Shown here: positions 1-6,500 of the stretch, in pieces
Layout of the letters: the number at the start of each line of letters is the position of its first letter
How positions within the stretch are numbered: the stretch's first letter is position 1
Assembly (NCBI GenBank): GCA_004151065.3
Contig: NWUY0300008838.1
Span: 50,009 to 60,435, forward strand
Reading direction: 5' to 3'
DNA length: 10,427 nt
Source: Larix sibirica
Taxonomy: Eukaryota > Streptophyta > Pinopsida > Pinales > Pinaceae
Made by a program: the position numbers and the translations under genes
Notes under the pieces: generated by a model
The model's database searches: none
What the model saw: the letters and a program-made list of their open reading frames with translations, nothing else
Told to the model about the DNA's origin: nothing

Positions 1-448
1 TACTTCCACGTGCTAGACACAAGCCAACGTAGAAGCACCTATCCTCACTACAAACTTCAACATCCCCAAACAAGGGGGGCGCCTCCATTAAGCAAGGAAT
101 CAATGCCAAGAAGAGATGCCACATAGTCTCCAAAGGCTTCTTCAAAGGGAGATACTACAACAAGAAGATGCCCACAAGGCAACTATCTTACAATAAAATA
201 ATATTAAATTCCGAGATCTAGCCTAGGGTGGAGCAAAATAATAGGTTGTAGCTCAATCTCATCTTACAATAAAATAATATTAAATTCCTAGATCTAGTGT
301 AGGGTAGAGCAAAATAAAACAAAAACCCCACTAGAACAACTAACTCCTAACAAAATACATTAAAATGGTGGTCAATTGCCGCATATAAAAAGTATGAGAT
401 ACATAAGGCCCCAAACAAGGGGGGCGCCTCCATCAAGCAAGGAATCAA
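1..448 (-). repeat. Rearranged LTR-like repeat fragments (family also at 4697-4961)
   Basis: Two blocks match the right-hand copy without indels. Positions 64-183 align with 4842-4961 (120 nt each, about 11 mismatches by eye, roughly 91% identity), and 264-448 align with 4697-4881 (185 nt each, more diverged). The order differs: here the block equivalent to 4842-4961 lies left of the block equivalent to 4697-4841, the reverse of the right copy, with the same orientation. The junction at about 184 joins the two, so this copy is scrambled or made of two head-to-tail fragments. The right copy continues into a TATA box and a candidate primer-binding site on the minus strand, so I read the family as a minus-strand LTR. 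No coding frame is present. Confidence 0.7.
185..319 (-). repeat. 76-bp partial tandem duplication inside the LTR-like repeat
   Basis: The segment beginning ATCTTACAATAAAATAATAT at 185 recurs at 261, giving a period of 76 bp. Similarity runs for about 58 nt (185-242 against 261-319) and includes the AGATCTAG and GGAGCAAAATAA / AGAGCAAAATAA words. The right-hand copy of the family has this segment only once, near 4697-4755. The duplication is therefore specific to the left copy. Confidence 0.75.
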
Positions 449-449
449 N
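449..449. other. Ambiguous base (N) at a repeat breakpoint
   Basis: A single N sits exactly where colinearity with the right-hand repeat stops. Positions 264-448 match 4697-4881, whereas 450 onward bears no resemblance to 4883 onward. Base composition also changes, with a GC-rich stretch of about 65 nt immediately after. This is what a joined contig end or a collapsed gap looks like, although a natural insertion breakpoint with one uncalled base is possible. Confidence 0.6.
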
Positions 450-451
450 GT

Positions 452-514
452 GCAGTGGACCTGGTGTTTGCAGGTGTCACCTGCCTAGCCGCCTACCTCT
501 ACCGTCCCGGATAG
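452..514 (+). other. Exon-like GC-rich stretch, possible terminal exon (weak)
   Basis: Immediately after the N, a GC-rich stretch reads in one frame as 20 residues, AVDLVFAGVTCLAAYLYRPG, ending at a TAG stop at 512-514. The hydrophobic run VDLVFAGVTCLAAYLY could be a C-terminal membrane segment, and TGCAG at 451-455 could be a 3' splice site whose pyrimidine tract was lost at the N. I do not recognise the peptide, and 20 residues in frame can arise by chance. It contains a perfect 7-bp inverted repeat, GCAGGTG-T-CACCTGC, at 470-484. A different frame through the same bases is also open, which weakens the case. Confidence 0.15.
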
Positions 515-624
515 GATACCTTCATGTAGCAGCTAGTGGTTGTGATAACAGTTTTCAACGTTTTTGAAGGAAATAACATCTCTATCTGCACATAAAGCTC
601 AATCGATTGTCTGTAAAATTATTG

Positions 625-702
625 GGCTTGCCATGGTGTAAACTCAATAATTTTTGTTCCATTGTTTTATCCACTCAAGGGGCTACATACCCATGGTAAG
701 CC
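625..702. repeat. Imperfect inverted repeat, 12-bp arms
   Basis: GGCTTGCCATGG at 625-636 and CCATGGTAAGCC at 691-702 pair with one mismatch (11 of 12) across a 54-nt spacer. Both arms contain an NcoI-type CCATGG palindrome. No mobile-element ends or target duplication are visible around it, so it may be incidental. Confidence 0.4.
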
Positions 703-855
703 ACATTGAGAGCGATCCACTCACTTGGGAATCACTCAAACTTTGTGTCATCCACATGCATCTTCTATATCGTATTGATTGTCAGTTGGGATGCTGAGCA
801 ATCACGACCACAACTTTTTTCTCATCAACAACTCATAATGACATAAGTTTGCATT

Positions 856-939
856 AAACAGGTTGAATGGAGGGAAGCTTATTACTATGTGGGATGGGTG
901 GTAGAGAACCTATATTTTTAAAACAGGTTGAATGGAGGG
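856..939 (+). repeat. 19-bp direct repeat, 65-bp spacing
   Basis: AAACAGGTTGAATGGAGGG occurs exactly at 856-874 and 921-939. The sequences between and beyond the two copies do not match, so this is a short duplication rather than a full tandem array. Confidence 0.8.
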
Positions 940-1093
940 TATAACTGGACAATTAGTAGGGCTTATTCAAATAGATTAGTGTGTCTTTTAGTTTGACAGC
1001 TATCTAAGCTACCTCAGACTTTTGTACAGTGCAAATGCACATGAAGATTATATTTTTCATTGTACTCTGAATAGAAAATACAGTTTTTTCCAC

Positions 1094-1186
1094 AGAAAAA
1101 CAAGAAAAACAGAAAGTGGGGAAGAAAAAAACAAAAAACAAAAAGGGGGGGAAAGAAAAAGAAAAAGAGAGAAAAATAAATAAATG
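1094..1186 (+). repeat. Purine-rich low-complexity tract (A/G-rich)
   Basis: About 90 nt are almost entirely A and G, with runs of A, a GTGGGG and a GGGGGGG block, then GAAAAAG repeats and an AAATAAATAAATG end. The complementary strand is a long C/T-rich stretch that produces spurious hydrophobic, F/S/L-rich open frames. No gene is implied. Confidence 0.85.
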
Positions 1187-1877
1187 TAAAATCTGAAACT
1201 TACTTGTTGAATAACAATGGGATCCAATTCCGGCTGATTTTCCAACCATCGTCTCTATTTAGGTTGGTTGGTAATTTTTTCAATTTCAATAGATTCTCTG
1301 AATTTTCTATTGTAATAACTATCAACCAAGGCCAAACTTATGGCATCCTCAATGCAATTATGATGCTTCACAAATTGATCCTGATGATGGACCACACTAG
1401 TCTGGTCCAAAATGTTGATTCAAAGATGGATGCAATAACTCCAGAACTACCCAAAAACAAAGATTGATTGCTTTGACTTATGAAGGCAGTAAACAACCAC
1501 ATAAGTGTCTTCAGGAAGCATACTGCCAAAAATGGTCTCAAATAAGATGGGGATTGAACTCTTGGACTAACTAAACCATTTATCAAGATCTCAAAATGAA
1601 ATAAACTATTTATTTATGCTCTATTCAAAAAGGGTGATGCTCAACATCATATTCTTCCCTACAAAGGCAATGATCTGAACATGTTGGTCAAACCACAACA
1701 GAAGCAGCTTTTTCTTACTGTCCTTTGCATTTCAACTTACTCCCTTCCCATGTATTCCCTCTTCTTACCCTACATTTTCAGCTTTCTCTTGTATTAAATT
1801 AGTAACTGGTAAGCTATACAATAATATAGGCAAAATATATAGGGGTCATAGATATAACTAGGAGAGATTTCAACTAC

Positions 1878-2014
1878 AAACCACTCAGCCTTCGCTTGCA
1901 AGGGATCCAAAGGTAAGCGGTGGCCAAGCAGCCTTCGAACTGCCAGCGCTTCGGATGTACTTTCATCAGATAGTCTCAAGCATCTTGATCGAATGTCACC
2001 AACAGCCGGCCCAC
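1878..2014 (-). CDS. CofD/UPF0052 (YvcK-like) family protein, downstream internal exon
   Basis: Read on the minus strand, this 137-nt exon continues the reading frame of exon 2110-2226. After splicing, the codons give GGPAVGDIRSRCLRLSDEST and then, with no stop, a segment including LLGHRLPLDP and ending in KAEWF. GGPAVGDIR corresponds to the PPGDIRN-type loop of bacterial YvcK/CofD proteins, which lies by the bound nucleotide or substrate. The 3' splice site is TTTTAG at 2020-2015. The 5' splice site is most likely GTAGTT at 1877-1872, giving a phase-0 end after the W-F codons. Reading on past it gives YIYDPYIFCLYYC-like residues that do not fit the family, which supports a donor near here, although its exact base is inferred. 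The rest of the protein, usually well over 200 further residues, was not found to the left. Confidence 0.85.
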
Positions 2015-2109
2015 CTAAAACACATATATGTCAAAATCATAAATTCATTTTTACAACAGAACAGAATATCTCATTAAACAAATTTCTAAGAGGCAGACCT
2101 GTTACTAAC
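2015..2109 (-). other. Intron of the CofD-like gene (95 nt, phase 1)
   Basis: On the minus strand it begins GTTAGT at 2109-2104 and ends GTGTTTTAG at 2023-2015, and it is T-rich as plant introns are. It splits a glycine codon (G|GT) within VLGGPAVGDIR. Removing it joins two exons in the frame that restores a continuous conserved motif, which is strong evidence for the splice sites. Confidence 0.88.
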
Positions 2110-2226
2110 CAAGCACACGAACTATTTCGGCAGTGCTTCCTCCATCATCTGAGACAGGAAGAACATGTGCAACACGAGTTGTCACCTTCTTCAGTTCTTC
2201 AACAACTCCATTGAATGCGGTTCCTC
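2110..2226 (-). CDS. CofD/UPF0052 (YvcK-like) family protein, upstream internal exon with nucleotide-binding motif
   Basis: This 117-nt minus-strand exon encodes GGTAFNGVVEELKK, then a short strand and SDDGGSTAEIVRVLG. GGTAFNG is the N-terminal glycine-rich phosphate-binding turn of the CofD-type Rossmann-like fold, and SDDGGS is the family signature (VADDGGS in bacterial YvcK). Known relatives are archaeal CofD, which transfers a phospholactyl group to Fo in F420 synthesis, and bacterial YvcK/GlmR, which binds UDP-sugars. The substrate of the plant proteins is, to my knowledge, not established. The acceptor is ATTTATCAG, ending at 2227 after a T-rich tract, and the donor is GTTAGT. The first codon is split, needing a G from the preceding exon. 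That exon, expected to end in a hydrophobic strand followed by a Ser-Gly-like turn, was not found up to 6000 on this strand. Both exons lack stops or frameshifts, so a live gene is plausible, but a captured fragment cannot be excluded. Confidence 0.88.
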
Positions 2227-2380
2227 CTGATAAATATAAAAAAAGTGCCATATATCAGTACATATTTAAAATGAGTCATGAAGCCAAAAGTCTCTGCCAA
2301 ACAAACAATTGCCCTTAGACGAATGCCACCTTGTCCTTATGAGACAGTAAGGGAAAACATATATATACCGCTCAACCTCT

Positions 2381-2582
2381 ACACAAGCTATTTTCACATA
2401 CCAGATCACTCCAAAATTATTGCTCTATAAGAACAGTTAGGAGAGATGACTTGGGTAGGTATATATATACTGATGGCACACAAGCTATTTTCATATACCA
2501 TATCACTCCAAAATTATTGTTCTATAAGAACAGTTAGGAGAGATGACTTGGGTAGGTATGTATATACTATATACTGATGGCA
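2381..2582 (+). repeat. 97-bp tandem duplication, two copies
   Basis: Unit 1 (2381-2477) and unit 2 (2478-2582) both run from ACACAAGCTATTTTCA through ATAAGAACAGTTAGGAGAGA to TACTGATGGCA. They differ at only a few bases, and unit 2 has an extra CTATATA-type insertion near its end. The high similarity suggests a recent duplication. It lies in the 5'-side intron or flank of the CofD-like exons. Confidence 0.92.
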
Positions 2583-2857
2583 TTTAGTATATATCACCTT
2601 TAGATTTAAAAACATAGTGGTGCTATTTAATAAGATAAGAGGCATAGAAACATCATGAAATCACTTCCGACTAACAGAAATACAAGTCACCAGCACACTT
2701 TCTGTTAGGAATCTAGGATACAATAGGCAAACAGTAGGAGCAGGTCAGAGAAAAGGATCTTAAATATATTGCACCTCACAGAAACACAAGTCAATGATTT
2801 TATCATTTTAGAGATTGTTTGATATCCTGATTTTGAACTGCAAGGTGGATATAACTG

Positions 2858-2930
2858 CTCTCTCTCTCTCTCATGCATACACAATGCACATATGTATGCA
2901 TGCACATGTACACACAAATATATATATTGT
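2858..2930. repeat. CT microsatellite followed by alternating purine-pyrimidine tract
   Basis: A (CT)7.5 run at 2858-2872 leads straight into about 57 nt of mostly alternating purines and pyrimidines built from TGCA, CACA and TATA words. Such sequence is prone to slippage and to left-handed DNA. The minus-strand reading gives a histidine- and cysteine-rich open frame that is an artefact of the repeat. Confidence 0.8.
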
Positions 2931-3191
2931 TTTTTATTTGAGCTAATTAGACTCAGAACTCAAACATAGCTATGCACTTATTTGGTGCCCATGCTCTCTC
3001 TGTGGCTTGGAAGGTCTAGATGGCCCACATGTGTAGCAAGGCACAATCATAGTGACCCCTAGGGCATGCTTTAAAGAGTCTGTCCTGACAAATAATTAAA
3101 GCCCAATATATCACCTATGCATGTCTTGAGGAGAGGGCAGACCCAGTCCATCTGGGTGTCAACCATTTAGATACACATACACATATATCTA

Positions 3192-3192
<1 letters not shown>

Positions 3193-3223
<31 letters not shown>
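3193..3223. repeat. (AC)15 dinucleotide microsatellite
   Basis: Thirty-one nt of uninterrupted AC repeat, flanked on the left by related ATACACATACACATATAT sequence. It is long enough to be length-polymorphic between individuals. Confidence 0.95.
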
Positions 3224-3224
<1 letters not shown>

Positions 3225-3428
3225 CATCTATAATACAATCCATTATTTATTTATCTATTTGTAAAAAATAAAATAAAAATTCCCATTCCGCATGCATACA
3301 CAACATACAATAGAGGTTTTCTCACCAAAACCGAAGCCTAACAGCAGCTAACAAACGGATCTGTAACCTTGCAACAGAAAACCGAGAGCAGGGAATCGGA
3401 TTCAACAAAAAAAATGCTGAAATAGGGC

Positions 3429-3525
3429 TATTTGCGCTTTCTATGCACAACAGGTGCAAATGAAGGCAAGAATTCGCACTTTCGCTGAAGGCAAAGCGCG
3501 AATTCCAGAGGTATTTGCGCTTTCT
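3429..3525 (+). repeat. GC-containing repeat block with TTTGCGC and GAATTCGC words
   Basis: TATTTGCGCTTTCT occurs exactly at 3429-3442 and 3512-3525, a period of 83 bp, each time followed after a few bases by an AACAGGTGC / AAAAGGTGC word. Between the copies GAAGGCAA and GAATTC words recur. Its CpG content contrasts with the AT-rich, CpG-poor neighbourhood. Confidence 0.75.
3470..3505. repeat. Hairpin-forming inverted repeat, 13-bp arms
   Basis: GAATTCGCACTTT at 3470-3482 pairs with AAAGCGCGAATTC at 3493-3505 at 12 of 13 positions around a 10-nt loop, CGCTGAAGGC. Each arm carries an EcoRI-type GAATTC palindrome. It sits inside the 83-bp repeat block. Confidence 0.75.
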
Positions 3526-3953
3526 CAGAACAAAAGGTGCGAATTAGCTGCAAACTGCCCAAAACCTGTCAAAAATTCGAAAAATTGTGAAACAGTCGAT
3601 GTCCCTAATGGAAACCTGTGATAAAACACAACCAGAGCCGAAAACAAACCAGACTTGTTGCAAAACAAATAGATCCTTCATAGCAAGTTAGTATATAATC
3701 GATTTTAATCCAGATCTACAGAAAAAATCAAGAGAAACTTGAAAAGCTTTGAAAAAATTAATGATGAGGGTTAGGATTTGAAAAAAAATTCTCAAACATG
3801 TAGCAAAATGATTAGATCTAAAAAAAATACCACTTGTGTTTGATAGATCGGATGTCAAACCTACAAAATGTGGAGGACCCAACTCAAAATTTGAAAAATT
3901 ACTGCTTGTAAAAAAATTTAACAAAATTTACCGAAGGTACAACATAGCAACTA
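3526..3953 (-). mobile_element. Probable untranslated leader of a minus-strand LTR retrotransposon
   Basis: Read on the minus strand, this lies immediately downstream of the candidate primer-binding site. It is T/A-rich with AATTTTTCGAATTTTTGACAG-like runs, as plant Ty1/copia leaders often are. Open frames such as 3688-3924 have no gag features (no zinc knuckle, no conserved gag block). The gag and pol genes that should follow are absent, so the element is truncated, probably before the GC-containing repeat block at 3429-3525. The assignment rests on position and composition. Confidence 0.35.
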
Positions 3954-3965
3954 GCTTTGATACCT
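3954..3965 (-). other. Candidate primer-binding site for initiator Met tRNA
   Basis: The minus strand reads AGGTATCAAAGC here, matching 10 of 12 positions of TGGTATCAGAGC, the usual plant copia-type priming site complementary to the 3' end of initiator methionine tRNA. The supposed LTR lies directly upstream on the same strand and a leader-like region lies downstream. The LTR edge is not a clean TG...CA: the nearest CA end is 15 nt away, at 3982-3981. Confidence 0.4.
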
Positions 3966-3980
3966 AGAGGTTTTACCCAT

Positions 3981-4961
3981 TGTCACCACAATAAGTTATA
4001 ACCACCTCTCTGCACCTCAGGTTGGATCTTCACCAACTCAAGGGGGGCTTCTCTAGGATTGCATTGCTAGGCTATGGCAATGGAGGCACAAGGTGATTTG
4101 AAGAGTTAGCCTTAACAAAACTTGAGGTCTTCTTTAAAGTTTATAGTATAGGTGATGGGAGGGTTATGAAGACTAGTGCCAATCCCCAAGGAATAAGGAG
4201 TCTCGGGATGATTTTCCTTGGGCCTTGTTTGTATGTGTTTGGATGGAATGCCTGCAAAGCATGACAAATTCATACCCCAAACTCTTGAAGCTCCTTGGAA
4301 AATTCACCAAGGAAGGGTTGCCTATACACCTTCAATCTAGAAACCTAGCTCAAACCCTAGCCTGTGCAAGCTTGATTAGTACCCCTACTAAGATGCCAAA
4401 TACATAATCAAGTTACAAAATTAAAGCATGACATAAGTAATGAAGATTCTTACACTTAAACAAATGGAGCAAGATTGCCCTTCTGTGGACAAGATTAATA
4501 GACCTTACAGTGCCAAACGTACATGTTACTCCAATATTCAGCCATTAAGAAAACCCAAGAGAAGAAACCATTTACAATTCAAATGCTCCATAAAGATATG
4601 ACAATTAGGCTCCAAAAAGAGAGAGCTCTCAAAATCCAACCATGAGTTCAAATGATGAAGTGGTTCTCTTTATATAGGAGCGTAGCCTAACTTTCTTTAC
4701 AATAAAATAACATTATTTCCTAGATATAGCCTAGGGTGGGGAAAAATAATACAAAAACCCTACTAATCAAACTAACTCCTCACAAAATACATAAGAAATG
4801 GTGGCCAAAGGCCACATGTACAATGCATGAAATACATAACGCCCCAAACAAGGGGGGCACCTTCGTTAAGCCAGGAATCAATACCAAGAAGAGATGCAAC
4901 ATAGCCTCCAAAGGCTTCTTCAAAGGGAGATACTCCAACAGGAATATGCTCACAAGGCAAC
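3981..4961 (-). mobile_element. Probable LTR (or solo LTR) of a decayed retrotransposon, minus strand
   Basis: The part at 4697-4961 is shared with 1-448, which proves it is repetitive. Downstream on the minus strand come a TATATAAA box and about 700 nt of non-coding sequence, ending beside a candidate primer-binding site. That order (U3 repeat, TATA, transcribed part, primer site) fits a plant LTR. A perfect GTGGCC-AAA-GGCCAC hairpin lies at 4801-4815 and is disrupted in the left copy. The outer boundary is unclear. A TGTTGGAG start at 4940-4933 looks tempting, but similarity with the left copy continues about 20 nt beyond it, so the true end is further right, possibly near 5345. The open frames within (4225-4407, 4736-5101, 4772-5047) are not genes. 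Confidence 0.5.
4669..4676 (-). promoter_or_regulatory. TATA box of the minus-strand LTR
   Basis: The minus strand reads CTCCTATATAAAGAGAACC across this site, a consensus-like plant TATA box. It is correctly placed within the putative LTR. Transcription would start about 30 nt further left. Whether it is still active is unknown. Confidence 0.45.
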
Positions 4962-5345
4962 CAATTCACCACATGATGTCCACAAAGCAACCAAGTTGGA
5001 CCAAGATATCCTTCAAATGCAAAATGTTCTCCAAAAAGTGGGCACAAAATCCAAGGAAAGTCCCTAGAACAGGGATGTCCTCATCCAAAGGTAATCTTTA
5101 AATGCTAATGCTTCAAACATACTCCACCAAGAGGGCTTCTCCAACACAAAAATGTCCACATAGCAACAATCCAACAGGATGCCATGGAATAATGCTTACA
5201 TGTCCACAAATCATTCTCAGAGAGCAAGAAGTCTCCCAAGATGCAAAACGTCCTCCATAATGCTGGCTCTTCCATCCAAATGTGTCCACAAGAATAGGCC
5301 TTTTCCAAACGAGAAAGGAACCCTATTTGGGATTGGACTCTCCTA
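4962..5345 (-). repeat. Degenerate short-repeat array with TGTCCACA core
   Basis: TGTCCACA occurs exactly at 4977-4984, 5153-5160, 5201-5208 and 5283-5290. The first two are followed by AAGCAACCA / TAGCAACAA words, and GATGCTCACAAGGCAACC-like variants lie just to the left at 4946-4962 and at 167-183. ATCCAACAGG / CTCCAACAGG also recurs (4934-4943, 5170-5178). This looks like a variable-repeat part of the LTR's U3 region. No gene is present. Confidence 0.6.
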
Positions 5346-5849
5346 GGTCACCTCCAAGTGAGACGTCCCTTCTATTATGGCAATAAAGCATGCATAAATA
5401 CTTAAAAAACGGTCAACCATTCTTACAAACTTGCCATGAATGCTCCCAAAGGCTGCTGCTATCACAATATATCAAATGCTGCCATAGTTCCCTTTTACTG
5501 TTGGTTATTTATTGTAGAGATAGTCCAGATCAGTCCTCCAAGGCTACAAGTGATCTCAGAGATTAGCAGGGGCCAGTTGCTTCATATGAGGACACATGGT
5601 GGGCATTTATAGACATATTAGAGTACTCATGAGACAAGGTTGACTTATGATGTGGCAGCCATGCCATCATCCAATAGGACGAATTGATCTTCCAGTTTTC
5701 CTTGCCATCTTTGGAGGTTGAAGTCAACTAAAGTGGACATGCATGCAAATTAATATTTCGGGAGAGTTCAAGTCAACTCCAAGAAAGTTCCACTTTACTC
5801 AAGTTTGGAAATTTTGAAAATAGACACACGCATGAGGAAGGGAATTAAC
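5346..5849. other. Non-coding DNA, possible start of a plus-strand LTR
   Basis: I see no gene. The stretch has TGTGGCAGCCATGCCATCATCCAATAGGACG-like sequence (about 5650-5680), including a CCAAT word, and repeated AGTCAACT words (5722 and 5772 regions), similar in style to U3 regions of plant LTRs. This is an impression from composition only. Confidence 0.3.
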
Positions 5850-6500
5850 ATGCATGGTTGGTGGAGTGAATCACTTTAGGGAGAATCTAGGACGCATGCA
5901 TGATGGTATTCTTGGAGTTATTTGTAATTTTATCCTAAAGAATTTGCCCTTCTCCTTTGACTTATTTTGGCATGCATGGAAAAGCCTAGAGGAGACTGAG
6001 GCTATCCTTATGCATGGTGGGTTGTTATTGTTATTAATGGCATCAATATTCTTGGAGGATGAGTGCTCTAGTAGGGGCTGTTTTCAGCTTGCTTTTCATG
6101 GAATTAACACATGCATACAAATCTGTTTTTCTTGGTAAATTCATTGTGTAACTTTTATAATTCATGCATGGCAATTATTGCAAGTAAACGCAGCAATATT
6201 CTTGGAAGGAGTGCACCTTATAGAGGCTGTTTCAGCATGCTGTTCATGGATTTAATGCCCACATGCTAAAACCAGCACTACATTGGGAGAAGTGTGCCAT
6301 GATGGAGGGTATTTTCAGCCTGTTTTTTGTAGATGCTAATTTTCACAAGGAAAAAACAGCAAACAAGAAGAAGAGATGCACTCCACAGTAGGTAGATTGG
6401 GCGGATTTTGTATCTTCAGCATGCAACTAAGCTAGAGGGCGAGTTCTAGGAGCAGTTACTATCCCATGCAAGGGGATCTAAGTTTTAACATGCCATGCAG
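5738..6500. repeat. CATGCA-dense region
   Basis: The hexamer CATGCA appears at least ten times in about 760 nt, near 5738, 5742, 5849, 5894, 5971, 6110, 6163, 6420, 6465 and 6493. TGCATG also occurs near 6010 and CATGC near 6237 and 6260. Chance would give about 0.2 on one strand. The word equals the RY element recognised by plant B3 factors such as ABI3 and FUS3, but here it partly follows the tandem repeat structure and may simply be repeat content. Confidence 0.75.
6009..6345 (+). repeat. Degenerate tandem repeat, about 150-bp period
   Basis: The succession CAATATTCTTGGA, GGAGTGC or GAGTGCTC, GGCTGTTTTCAG, TTCATGGA-TT and ACATGC is seen at 6044-6115 and again at 6194-6266, offset by about 150 nt. 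A third, shorter copy (GGGAGAAGTGTGCC, GGTATTTTCAGCCTGTT) lies at about 6284-6345. A trace of a fourth may be TGGTATTCTTGGAG near 5904. The copies have many substitutions and indels, so the array is old. Confidence 0.7.

Larger units (their letters stand above)
515..1877. other. Anonymous non-coding DNA left of the CofD-like exons
   Basis: I see no supported gene here on either strand. If the CofD-like gene is intact, at least the part next to 1878 is its intron. I searched the minus strand for the next conserved block of the family (residues like IVEG after the EW motif) and did not find it. Short open frames around 1004-1586 have no recognisable motif. Local features are an imperfect inverted repeat near 625-702, a 19-bp direct repeat at 856-939 and a purine-rich tract at 1094-1186. 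Confidence 0.6.
2583..3300. other. Non-coding DNA with cryptic simple sequence
   Basis: No gene is supported. The stretch is marked by a CT run, long alternating purine-pyrimidine segments and an AC microsatellite, described separately. If the CofD-like exons belong to an intact gene, this is probably part of its upstream intron. Confidence 0.55.

Noticed and set aside
1004-1586. Several short open frames on both strands
   Set aside because: The minus-strand ones are driven by the purine-rich tract. None shows the next CofD motif block or any other recognisable family.
2133-2318. Plus-strand frames across the CofD-like exon
   Set aside because: Antisense shadows of the minus-strand exon. 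The minus strand carries the splice sites and family motifs.
3544-3681. Minus-strand frame of 45 residues containing WFVFGSG, which looks like the expected exon end before GGTAFNG
   Set aside because: The wording is only loosely similar to the hydrophobic strand expected, the upstream residues do not fit, and it lies in the presumed retroelement leader. Treated as coincidence.
3688-3924. Minus-strand open frame of 78 residues
   Set aside because: F/S/N/L-rich from AT-rich DNA, with no gag or other motif, located between the priming site and the truncated element interior.
4926-4941. TGTTGGAG as the exact start of the minus-strand LTR
   Set aside because: Similarity with the left copy (64-183) continues about 20 nt past this point without a break, so it is internal to the repeat.
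4736-5101. Overlapping open frames on both strands (plus 4736-5101, minus 4772-5047)
   Set aside because: Both lie in the repeat shared with 1-448. The left copy does not preserve either frame as coding, and no domain is visible.
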